From contig JALOAT010000088.1 of the NCBI GenBank assembly GCA_023228645.1, positions 1 through 9,701 of the forward strand: DNA of 9,701 bases, given 5' to 3'. The notes under the pieces are model-generated. The model was not told where the DNA came from. It saw only the letters and a list, made by a program, of their open reading frames with translations, and did no database searches. The translations under genes were made by a program, and so were the position numbers. Each line of letters opens with the position of its first letter. The stretch's first letter is position 1. Below are positions 1 to 5,661 of this stretch, one piece after another. Source of the stretch: Gammaproteobacteria bacterium (GTDB lineage: Bacteria > Pseudomonadota > Gammaproteobacteria > Thiohalomonadales > Thiohalomonadaceae).

Positions 1-126
1 CGACGTGAGCACCTCCAGCGCACCGGCCGGGCCCTGAATGAGGAGCTCCTCGCCGATACAGATGTCTTCTTCCAGCCCGTCATAGCGATGACGGCGGCGA
101 AGTTCCTCCAGGTGGAAGTCGTCCAT
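1..126 (-). CDS. Truncated 5' end of a possible alpha/beta hydrolase
   Basis: The minus strand carries an open frame of 42 codons from an ATG at 126 to the window edge, so only the N-terminus is visible and the gene continues off the left side. The visible part begins MDDFHLEELRRR and later has a short strand-like piece, LLIQGPAGALEVL. That piece resembles the first beta strands of COG2945-type alpha/beta hydrolases, but no catalytic residue lies inside the window, so the family call is weak. The start lies 13 nt after the stop of the ferredoxin gene. A purine-rich GGAG-like sequence is present in that gap, so the two genes are probably co-transcribed. It could equally be another small-molecule hydrolase or an unknown protein. 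Confidence 0.5.
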   Translation of the reverse strand, partial: MDDFHLEELRRRHRYDGLEEDICIGEELLIQGPAGALEVLTS

Positions 127-139
127 GGATACCCCGGAG

Positions 140-445
140 TCAGAGACGCAGACGTTCGACCACACGGCCGTGCTGGAGGTGTTCGGAAATGATCTCGTCC
201 ACGTCGTCCTTGTCCACGTAGGTGTACCAGACCGCCTCCGGATACACGACGATCACCGGGCCTTCCGCACACCGGTCCAGACAGCCCGCGGAGTTGATGC
301 GCACCCCGCCCTTGCCCGCGATGCCCAACTTCTTCACCTGCTGCTTGGTGTAGTCACGCATGTCCTGCGCATGGAAGTCTGCACAGCAACCGCGCTCCTC
401 GCGGCGATTGGTGCAGAAAAAGACGTGGTAGCGATAGTACGACAT
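140..445 (-). CDS. Thioredoxin-like [2Fe-2S] ferredoxin
   Basis: This 101-residue protein has the cysteine pattern of the thioredoxin-fold [2Fe-2S] ferredoxins (the NuoE/HoxE-like fold seen in Azotobacter and Aquifex ferredoxins). C11 and C20 lie in the segment CTNRREERGCC, and C55 and C59 lie in AGCLDRCAEGP. C21, next to C20, is a fifth cysteine common in this group. The later VYPEAVWYTYV segment is also typical. No signal peptide or membrane segment is visible, so a cytosolic electron carrier is expected; the redox partner cannot be told from the sequence. The ATG at 445 has a GGGGA purine run about 7 nt upstream and a perfect TATAAT promoter box 27-32 nt upstream. The gene is divergent from the glcF-like gene and lies 13 nt ahead of the truncated hydrolase gene. 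Confidence 0.9.
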   Translation of the reverse strand: MSYYRYHVFFCTNRREERGCCADFHAQDMRDYTKQQVKKLGIAGKGGVRINSAGCLDRCAEGPVIVVYPEAVWYTYVDKDDVDEIISEHLQHGRVVERLRL

Positions 446-471
446 GCGTATTCCCCGGGGACCAGCCCGCG

Positions 472-477
472 ATTATA
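472..477 (-). promoter_or_regulatory. Promoter -10 box for the ferredoxin gene
   Basis: The minus strand reads TATAAT exactly at 477-472. This places a transcription start near 465 and gives a 5' leader of about 20 nt before the ferredoxin ATG at 445. No good -35 hexamer is seen at 16-18 nt spacing (candidates such as AATCGA are poor), so an activator or an unusual upstream contact may be needed. Confidence 0.5.
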
Positions 478-530
478 TGCGATGACTCGGCACGTCGATT
501 AGCCGACTTTATGGAGAAACCGGCGCCTGC

Positions 531-536
531 TATGCT
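531..536 (+). promoter_or_regulatory. Possible extended -10 box for the glcF-like gene
   Basis: The plus strand has TGCTATGCT, an extended -10 pattern (TGn followed by TATGCT, 4 of 6 matches to the consensus). No convincing -35 box lies upstream. If it is used, transcription would start at about 543-546, almost on the GTG start codon at 546, giving a leaderless or nearly leaderless message. This fits the absence of any Shine-Dalgarno sequence there. Confidence 0.3.
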
Positions 537-545
537 GCGCGGCCT

Positions 546-1781
546 GTGAACGTCCCGCCCTCCTCTGCGCAGATCCTCCTCCGCGAAGCTGATCGCTGCG
601 TGCTGTGCGGCATGTGCCTGCCCCACTGTCCGACCTACCAGCGCACCGGCAACGAAGCCGAATCCCCGCGCGGACGCATCGCCCTGGCTCAGGCGCTGGC
701 GCGGGGACAGTTGCCGGTGGACGACAGCCTTTCCGCCCACCTGGATCACTGCCTCGGTTGCCGGGCCTGTGAAGCCATGTGTCCCTCGGAAGTCCGCTAC
801 GGGCTCATCCTCGGCCATGCACGTCGACTGCTGACCGAGCAACGCGCGCTGCCGCTGGCTGGCCGCGCGGCGATGGGCCTGCTTTCCAGGCCCGCCTTCC
901 TGCGCACCGCGGTCCGGCTGGGGGCCTCGCCGCTCGCCACGCTGGCAACGCCGTTTTCGCCCACTGCGACCCGGCTGACCGCCCTGGCCAAGGCCCGCCC
1001 CCAACACCCGCTCGGGCCGCGCGAATCCGCAGGCCGCCCGCGCCGCGGCCGGGTCGGCCTGTTCCTCGGCTGCACGGGCGAGGCGGTGGACAGCGAAGCG
1101 CTGGCGGCGACCGAATACGTGCTCGCCGCGCTCGGCTTCGACGTGGAGAGGCCGAGCGCACAAGTCTGCTGCGGCGCCATTCACCACACACAAGGCAATC
1201 GCGCCGGCTTCGAGCGGCTTGCTTACAACAACCTGGCCGCCTTCGATCTGCAGCGGCTCGACGCCGTCGTTAGTGTGGCGAGCGGTTGCACCGCCATGCT
1301 CCGCGAATTTGGACAGTGGCTCGAGGCGCCCCAGGCAGCCGCCTTCAGCGCCAGCGTGAGCGAGATCACCGGCTTTCTCGCCGGACTGGATTGGGCGGAC
1401 GCGCCGGTGGTGGCGCCGCTGCCCGCCACTGCCGCCGTGCACGTGCCCTGCACGCAGGTCAACGTGCTTTGCCAGCCGGACACCACGGGCGTCGTACTGG
1501 CGCACATCCCGGCGCTCGAGCGGGTTGCCTTGCCCGACAACCACACCTGCTGCGGCGCCGCGGGTCTGCACATGCTGCAGGAGCCCGCCACCGCGGAGGC
1601 GCTGCGCGAGGCGAAGCTCGACGCGCTCGTCGCCAGCGGTGCCCGTTACCTGGTCACCACCAACATCGGCTGCGCACTGCACTTGGCGGCCGGGGCCCGC
1701 GAGCGCGGCCTGGCGGTGGAGGTGATCCATCCGGTGACGCTGCTTGCGCGCCAACTTGCCCTGGCCGCCAAACCCCTTTAA
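546..1781 (+). CDS. glcF: GlcF-like iron-sulfur subunit (glycolate oxidase type)
   Basis: The 411-residue product matches the length and layout of GlcF, the iron-sulfur subunit of glycolate oxidase that passes electrons from the flavin subunits towards quinone. Two 4Fe-4S ferredoxin motifs are at C18-C21-C24-C28 (CVLCGMCLPHCP) and C69-C72-C75-C79 (CLGCRACEAMCP). Two CCG domains follow, with FLGC...CCGAIHH and VPCTQVN...CCGAAGLH, the cysteine-rich units of the heterodisulfide-reductase type. The start is a GTG; no Shine-Dalgarno sequence precedes it, but no upstream in-frame start is better. The usual partners glcD and glcE are not adjacent: the gene is divergent from a ferredoxin gene and 11 nt ahead of coq7. 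The symbol therefore reflects family membership; the partner and substrate (glycolate, lactate or another 2-hydroxyacid) are open. Confidence 0.82.
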   Translation: MNVPPSSAQILLREADRCVLCGMCLPHCPTYQRTGNEAESPRGRIALAQALARGQLPVDDSLSAHLDHCLGCRACEAMCPSEVRYGLILGHARRLLTEQRALPLAGRAAMGLLSRPAFLRTAVRLGASPLATLATPFSPTATRLTALAKARPQHPLGPRESAGRPRRGRVGLFLGCTGEAVDSEALAATEYVLAALGFDVERPSAQVCCGAIHHTQGNRAGFERLAYNNLAAFDLQRLDAVVSVASGCTAMLREFGQWLEAPQAAAFSASVSEITGFLAGLDWADAPVVAPLPATAAVHVPCTQVNVLCQPDTTGVVLAHIPALERVALPDNHTCCGAAGLHMLQEPATAEALREAKLDALVASGARYLVTTNIGCALHLAAGARERGLAVEVIHPVTLLARQLALAAKPL

Positions 1782-1792
1782 GTTCTTGAACC

Positions 1793-2437
1793 ATGAACGC
1801 AAGACACTATTCCTTCCTCGACCACGTCCTCATGAATGTGGACACCGGCGTGCGCACCGTACTCGGCCAGCCGCTGCTCACGGAGCGTCCCAATCCCGGC
1901 GAATCACATGGGGAGGCGCCCATGTCCGACCAGGAACGGGATCTGGTCGGCCGACTGATGCGCATCAATCACGCGGGTGAAGTGTCGGCCCAGGGCCTCT
2001 ATCAGGGCCAGGCGCTCACCGCCAAGCTGCCCCAGGTCCGCGACAAGATGGCGCGCGCGGCGCTGGAAGAAAACGATCACCTGGAGTGGTGCGAGCGCCG
2101 CGCCAAGGAGATGGGCACCCACGTAAGCTGGCTCAATCCGTTCTGGTATTTCGGCTCACTGGCCATCGGCGCTGCGGCCGGGCTCGCGGGAGACAAGTGG
2201 AGCCTGGGCTTCGTGGTGGAAACGGAACATCAAGTGTGCCGACACCTGGACGAACATCTCGCCCAATTGCCCGCTCAGGACCACAAGACGCGGGCCATCC
2301 TCGAACAGATGAAAGAGGATGAGATGCACCACGCCGACATCGCCCAGGCGGCGGGCGGCGCCGCCTTCCCCGAACCCGTGAAAAAGCTGATGCGGCTCAG
2401 CGCGAAGGTAATGACCAAGACTGCCTTCTGGATCTGA
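1793..2437 (+). CDS. coq7: Coq7-type demethoxyubiquinone hydroxylase
   Basis: This 214-residue protein is a di-iron monooxygenase of the Coq7 family. It hydroxylates 2-polyprenyl-3-methyl-6-methoxy-1,4-benzoquinone in ubiquinone synthesis, the step done by the flavoprotein UbiF in E. coli. The carboxylate and histidine iron ligands can be read in order: E63 (INHAGEVSAQ), E93 and H96 (EENDH), E145 (VVETEH), and E177 and H180 (EDEMHH). The stretch around residues 113-140 (WYFGSLAIGAAAGLAG) is the hydrophobic, membrane-contacting part. The ATG at 1793 is 11 nt after the glcF-like stop. No strong Shine-Dalgarno sequence is seen, so translation may depend on the upstream gene. The gene ends at a strong terminator. 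Length and motifs are those of an intact family member. Confidence 0.95.
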   Translation: MNARHYSFLDHVLMNVDTGVRTVLGQPLLTERPNPGESHGEAPMSDQERDLVGRLMRINHAGEVSAQGLYQGQALTAKLPQVRDKMARAALEENDHLEWCERRAKEMGTHVSWLNPFWYFGSLAIGAAAGLAGDKWSLGFVVETEHQVCRHLDEHLAQLPAQDHKTRAILEQMKEDEMHHADIAQAAGGAAFPEPVKKLMRLSAKVMTKTAFWI

Positions 2438-2450
2438 TCCCCGGAAACGC

Positions 2451-2486
2451 AAAGGGGCCGAACGGCGGCGTTCGGCCCCTTTTTTT
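2451..2486 (+). terminator. Intrinsic terminator after coq7
   Basis: A perfect 14-bp stem (AAAGGGGCCGAACG at 2451-2464 with its complement at 2469-2482) has a GCGG loop and is followed by a run of seven T at 2480-2486. It lies 13 nt after the coq7 stop and just before the end of the converging speD gene. In the speD direction the trailing run is only TTT, so it should act mainly on coq7 and may act weakly on speD. Confidence 0.93.
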
Positions 2487-2503
2487 CGTCTCAGACCCGC
2501 GTG

Positions 2504-3304
2504 TCAGGCCGGCGTTTTATGAATGTTGCGGCCATAGAAGATCTCCAGCATTTCGTGCTGCAAACGCTGGCGGATGGCCTTTTCATCCTCCGGGTTCAAC
2601 TCCTTGGCCTTCACGCCGAACAGGTAGTTATCGAGGTCGAAGTCCTTCAGCATCATCTTCGTGTGGAAGATGTTCTCCTGATAGACGTTCACGTCGATCA
2701 TCTGGTACCGCTCCTTGGTGTCCTTGGACAGGTAGTTCTCGATCGAGTTGATCTTGTGATCGATGAACAGCTTGGTGCCCTTCACGTCGCGGGTGAAGCC
2801 GCGCACGCGATAGTCCATGGTGACGATGTCCGACTCCAAGGAGTGGATCAGGTAGTTCAGGGCTTTCAGCGGCGAAATACGGCCGCAGGTGGACACGTCG
2901 ATGTCCGCCCGGAAGGTACTGATGCCATTGTGCGGGTGGCTCTCCGGATAGGTGTGCACCGTCAGGTGGCTCTTGTCCAGGTGAGCGACCACCGCTTCCG
3001 GCAGCGGACCCGGCTCTTCGGTATTGGAAAGCTCCTGCGAGACCACGGGCTCCTCGGAGATGAGGATGGTCACGCTCGCCCCCTGAGGGTCATAGTCCTG
3101 GCGCGCAATATTGAGGATGTTGGCACCGATGATGTTGGCCACGTCCGTGAGGATCTTGGTCAGGCGTTCGGCGTTGTATTCCTCATCGATGTACTCGATG
3201 TACTGGCGGCGCTGTCCCTCGGTCTGCGTGTAGCAGATGTCGTAGATGTTGAAACTCAGCGTCTTGGTGAGGTTGTTGAACCCATGCAGCTTGAGTGTGC
3301 TCAA
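2504..3304 (-). CDS. speD: S-adenosylmethionine decarboxylase proenzyme
   Basis: The product is very close to E. coli SpeD, the pyruvoyl enzyme that decarboxylates S-adenosylmethionine to supply aminopropyl groups for spermidine. The chain cleaves itself at K111-S112 (HLDKSHLTVHTYPES), turning S112 into the pyruvoyl group. C140 (DVSTCGRISPL) matches the catalytic cysteine of E. coli. The chosen start is TTG at 3304, giving 266 residues; the numbering of S112 and C140 then equals that of the E. coli enzyme, and homology begins at once (LKLHGFNNLTK). A GGGGAG Shine-Dalgarno sequence lies at 3320-3315, 10 nt upstream. An in-frame ATG at 3469 would add 55 residues with no family similarity and lies upstream of the predicted transcription start, so it is rejected. 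No speE gene is nearby. Confidence 0.92.
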   Translation of the reverse strand: MSTLKLHGFNNLTKTLSFNIYDICYTQTEGQRRQYIEYIDEEYNAERLTKILTDVANIIGANILNIARQDYDPQGASVTILISEEPVVSQELSNTEEPGPLPEAVVAHLDKSHLTVHTYPESHPHNGISTFRADIDVSTCGRISPLKALNYLIHSLESDIVTMDYRVRGFTRDVKGTKLFIDHKINSIENYLSKDTKERYQMIDVNVYQENIFHTKMMLKDFDLDNYLFGVKAKELNPEDEKAIRQRLQHEMLEIFYGRNIHKTPA

Positions 3305-3455
3305 CGTAGGACGTCTCCCCAGGCTCTCCGGTTCTACCGGACTAAAAAAAGCAATACGCCCGGTCTCGGCATTTGCCGACCGGACCCACTCCGTGGTGGG
3401 TACCCCCACCGGCCCGGAATCGATGCTTTGGGTACCCGCCGCCTTTTCCCGAGGG
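3305..3455 (-). promoter_or_regulatory. Long structured 5' leader of speD
   Basis: Between the predicted transcription start (about 3454) and the TTG start lie about 150 nt able to form several hairpins. In transcript order these are: GGTGGG/CCCACC (3410-3395, 6 bp, GGTA loop); a competing ACCCAC/GTGGGT (3401-3384, 6 bp) that reuses the same middle arm; a longer hairpin TCCGGT...ACCGGG (3384-3359) with an inner CGGC/GCCG stem; a U7 tract (3350-3344); and TCCGGT-AGA-ACCGGA (3341-3327), just upstream of the Shine-Dalgarno sequence. The TCCGGT and ACCGG arms of the last two hairpins can swap partners. The design resembles a switch, but no known riboswitch class is recognised. Confidence 0.45.
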
Positions 3456-3460
3456 CGGGT

Positions 3461-3489
3461 ATTATCCACACCGGGGGCCAGGCGGTAAA
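3461..3489 (-). promoter_or_regulatory. Predicted speD promoter
   Basis: The minus strand carries TTTACC (3489-3484), a 17-nt spacer and GATAAT (3466-3461). This is a reasonable sigma-70 promoter, with 5 of 6 matches in the -10 box and 4 of 6 in the -35 box. It lies in the gap between the OsmC-family gene and speD and implies that speD has its own promoter. Confidence 0.5.
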
Positions 3490-3520
3490 TCGGTCAAATC
3501 AACTTCCTGGCACCGCCGGG

Positions 3521-3937
3521 TCACTCCTCGACGATCTCGAAGTCGTGGCTGATTTGCGCCACCTTGCCCAGCATGATAGATGCCGAGCAGTACTTTTCGG
3601 CCGAGAGCTCCACCGCGCGCCTGACCTGGGCCTCACCGAGGCCCCGCCCCTTGATGATGAAGTGCACGTGAATACGCGTGAACACTTTCGGGTCGGTCTC
3701 GGCCCGCTCGGCGGTCAGCTCGGCCACACAGTCGGTGACCGGCTGACGCCCCTTGCGCAGGATATGCACCACGTCGAAGGCCGTGCAGCCGCCCATGCCG
3801 AGCAGCAGCATCTCCATAGGGCGGACACCGAGATTCCGACCACCGTGCTCGGGAGGTCCGTCCATTACCACGGCGTGGCCGCTGGCGGATTCGCCGAGGA
3901 AAGTCGCGTCCTGAACCCATTTGATACGAGCCTTCAT
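3521..3937 (-). CDS. OsmC/Ohr-family protein (YhfA-like)
   Basis: The 138-residue protein has the length and motifs of the OsmC/Ohr superfamily of thiol-dependent peroxidases, which reduce organic peroxides through two cysteines. The expected pair is visible: C51 in LLLGMGGCTAFDVV at the start of the central helix, and C117 in SAEKYCSASIML. E42 in RPMEMLL is the usual acidic residue near the active site. C70 is an extra cysteine. It resembles the YhfA-like subgroup found beside crp in several gammaproteobacteria rather than classical Ohr, so the real substrate is uncertain. The ATG at 3937 has a clear AGGAG Shine-Dalgarno sequence 5 nt upstream. The gene is divergent from crp and upstream of speD, which seems to have its own promoter. 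Confidence 0.9.
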   Translation of the reverse strand: MKARIKWVQDATFLGESASGHAVVMDGPPEHGGRNLGVRPMEMLLLGMGGCTAFDVVHILRKGRQPVTDCVAELTAERAETDPKVFTRIHVHFIIKGRGLGEAQVRRAVELSAEKYCSASIMLGKVAQISHDFEIVEE

Positions 3938-3994
3938 AACAACTCCTGTGAAGTAAATCTAAGTACTATCGGTTATTCTCGGGCCGCGGTGAGG

Positions 3995-4022
3995 TTGATA
4001 GACTCGCGGCTGGTGATATAGG
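3995..4022 (+). promoter_or_regulatory. Predicted crp promoter
   Basis: TTGATA (3995-4000), a 16-nt spacer and TATAGG (4017-4022) form a plausible sigma-70 promoter. The start would be near 4029, giving a leader of about 25 nt before the ATG at 4055. No CRP-type TGTGA-N6-TCACA site is seen in the gap, so autoregulation through a standard site is not supported. Confidence 0.45.
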
Positions 4023-4054
4023 TTGGGTGAAAAATGATGCTCACAGGACCCACG

Positions 4055-4699
4055 ATGGCGCAACGAATCGTAGTTAGGGACACAGGCACGGGAAATCCGA
4101 CCATCGATCGGTTCCTCGGCCACTGCCACCGCCGCAGGTATCCATCCAAGACGAACATCATCTACGCGGGTGACAAACCGGAGACGCTGTATTACATCGT
4201 CAAAGGCTCCGTTTCCGTGCTCATCGAGGAAGAGCAGGGCCGCGAGATGGTACTCGCCTATCTGAATGCCGGCGATTTTTTCGGCGAAATGGGGCTGTTC
4301 AGCGACGCCACCCGCAGTGCTTGGGTTCGCACCCGCAGCGAATGCGAGCTCGCCGAGATCAGTTACGTCCATTTCCGCCAGTTGGCACAGGAAGATCCTG
4401 AAATCCTCTTCCAGCTGGCCGGCCAGATGGCCGCGCGCCTGCGCAACACCAGCCGCAAGGTCTCCGATCTGGCCTTCCTGGACGTGACCGGCCGTATCGC
4501 CGCCACACTGCTGGAGCTCTCCAAGCAGCCGGATGCCATGACCCATCCGGACGGCATGCAGATCCGCATCACCCGCCAGGAACTCGGCCGCATCGTCGGC
4601 TGCTCCCGCGAGATGGCCGGCCGCGTGCTGAAGAACCTGGAAGAGCAGGACCTCATCTCCGTCAGCGGCAAGACCATCGTGGTGTTCGGCACCCGCTGA
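4055..4699 (+). CDS. crp: cAMP receptor protein (CRP/Vfr)
   Basis: The product is a full-length CRP-family regulator, very similar along its whole length to E. coli CRP and P. aeruginosa Vfr. The cAMP pocket is intact: E78 (GDFFGEMGLF), R87-S88 (RSAWVR) and T132-S133 (RLRNTSRK), matching E. coli E72, R82-S83 and T127-S128. The hinge FLDVTGR and the helix-turn-helix (ITRQELGRIVGCSREMAGRV) are present, with R185, E186 and R190 at the DNA-reading positions, so it should recognise TGTGA-like half sites. Start choice: ATG at 4034 and 4037 are in frame, but ATG 4055 has an AGGA Shine-Dalgarno sequence 6 nt upstream and gives 214 residues, close to the family length of 210-214. It is divergent from the OsmC gene and convergent with trpC. 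Confidence 0.95.
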   Translation: MAQRIVVRDTGTGNPTIDRFLGHCHRRRYPSKTNIIYAGDKPETLYYIVKGSVSVLIEEEQGREMVLAYLNAGDFFGEMGLFSDATRSAWVRTRSECELAEISYVHFRQLAQEDPEILFQLAGQMAARLRNTSRKVSDLAFLDVTGRIAATLLELSKQPDAMTHPDGMQIRITRQELGRIVGCSREMAGRVLKNLEEQDLISVSGKTIVVFGTR

Positions 4700-4715
4700 G
4701 GAGGTAACGCCTAAA

Positions 4716-4760
4716 CACGGGGCACACGGAGGGTATTCAATCTTCCCCGTGTGCCCCGTG
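4716..4760. terminator. Perfect palindrome between converging crp and trpC
   Basis: CACGGGGCACACGG (4716-4729) is exactly complementary to 4747-4760, giving a 14-bp stem with a 17-nt loop. It fills the 62-nt gap between the ends of crp and trpC and could end transcription from both sides, although no strong T run follows on either strand. Its rhythm (CAC-GGGG-CAC-ACGG) recalls the CACAGAG repeats found further right, so it may be a diverged, GC-rich relative. Confidence 0.55.
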
Positions 4761-4761
4761 G

Positions 4762-5568
4762 CTATTTCTTCGCTTCGAACAACTCCCGCAGGCGCTCGCC
4801 GGGTTCGGGGGCGCGCATGAAGGCCTCGCCCACCAAAAAGGCGTGAACGCCGTGGCCACGCATCAGGGCCACGTCCTCTGCCGCCAGAATGCCGCTTTCG
4901 GTGACCACCGTGCGGTCCGCCGGGATGACCGGCAACAGCTCCAGGGTGGTGGCGAGCGATACCTCGAAGGTGCGCAGGTTGCGGTTGTTGATGCCCACCA
5001 GCGGCAGGCCGAGCGGCAGCGCCCGCGCCAGTTCCTCCCCGTCGTGCACTTCGACCAGCACATCCAGGCCGAATTCCCGCGCCGCCTGGGTCAATTCCTG
5101 CATTTGCGCATCACTGAGCGCCGCGGCGATGAGCAGGATGCAGTCGGCGCCGATGGCGCGTGCCTCGACCACCTGATAGGGGTCGATGACGAAGTCCTTG
5201 CGCAGCACCGGCAGCGAACAGGCGGCACGGGCCTGCTGCAGGTAGGCATCCGCCCCCTGGAAGAAATCCACATCCGTCAGCACCGAAAGACACGCAGCGC
5301 CGCCGGCTTCATAGGAACGGGCAATGGCCGCCGGGTCGAAATCGGGCCGTATCACGCCCTTGCTGGGCGAGGCCTTCTTCACCTCAGCGATCACCGCCGG
5401 CCGGCCCGCCGCCACGCGCGTGCGGATGGCATCGGCAAAGCCGCGCGGGGCATCGGCCGCGCCAGCGCGCACACGCAGCTCCGACATCGGTACCCGCGCC
5501 ACGCGCTCGGCCACTTCCTCGGCCTTGCGCCGCAGGATCTTCTTCAATACGTCGGGGGTGTCGTTCAT
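4762..5568 (-). CDS. trpC: Indole-3-glycerol phosphate synthase
   Basis: The 268-residue TIM-barrel enzyme closes the indole ring in tryptophan synthesis, converting carboxyphenylamino-deoxyribulose phosphate to indole-3-glycerol phosphate. The catalytic set is complete: E62 and K64 (AEVKKASPSKG), K124 (VLRKDFVID), E173 (VLVEVHD), N194 (GINNRNLRTF) and E224 (VTESGI). The N-terminal helix with LKKILRRKAEEV is typical. It is a stand-alone enzyme, without the fused TrpF domain of E. coli. It is the last gene of the leftward trp series and converges on crp. A palindromic repeat fills the 91-nt gap to trpD, and no good Shine-Dalgarno sequence precedes the ATG at 5568, which is odd for an operon gene. 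Confidence 0.96.
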   Translation of the reverse strand: MNDTPDVLKKILRRKAEEVAERVARVPMSELRVRAGAADAPRGFADAIRTRVAAGRPAVIAEVKKASPSKGVIRPDFDPAAIARSYEAGGAACLSVLTDVDFFQGADAYLQQARAACSLPVLRKDFVIDPYQVVEARAIGADCILLIAAALSDAQMQELTQAAREFGLDVLVEVHDGEELARALPLGLPLVGINNRNLRTFEVSLATTLELLPVIPADRTVVTESGILAAEDVALMRGHGVHAFLVGEAFMRAPEPGERLRELFEAKK

Positions 5569-5576
5569 GCCGAAAA

Positions 5577-5661
5577 GCCCAACACAGAGTCACGGAGACG
5601 CAGAGAACACAGAGAGATCAAGCTCTGCGTTCTCCGTGCCCTCTGCGCCTCTGTGTTAATC
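5577..5661 (-). repeat. CACAGAG palindromic repeat, copy in trpD-trpC gap
   Basis: Two arms of about 35 nt, at 5581-5616 and 5623-5657, are imperfect inverted repeats made of CACAGAG, CGCAGAG and CACGGAG units. Read on the minus strand the copy begins GATTAACACAGAG and ends CTCTGTGTTGGGC, the same asymmetric ends as the copies at 7945 and 9125, so this copy is inverted relative to them. The central loop contains TTGAT. The first bases of the element are shared with the TGA stop codon of trpD. Confidence 0.9.

Noticed and set aside
354..1802. 482-codon open frame on the minus strand
   Set aside because: It is antisense to the GlcF-like gene and overlaps the ferredoxin gene; it is an effect of GC-rich codon use.
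2501..4021. 506-codon open frame on the plus strand
   Set aside because: It runs antisense through speD, its leader and the OsmC-family gene, all of which have strong family motifs; no recognisable domain appears in it.
4027..4044. GTGA...TCAC inverted pair as a CRP site upstream of crp
   Set aside because: The half sites are 10 nt apart, not the 6 nt needed for a CRP dimer site.
4034..4054. Earlier ATG codons for crp
   Set aside because: They lie only a few bases from the predicted transcription start and lack a good ribosome site, whereas ATG 4055 has AGGA at the right spacing.
5581..5657. CRISPR-like or tandem repeat array
   Set aside because: The units form inverted arms of a single palindrome with no regular spacers.
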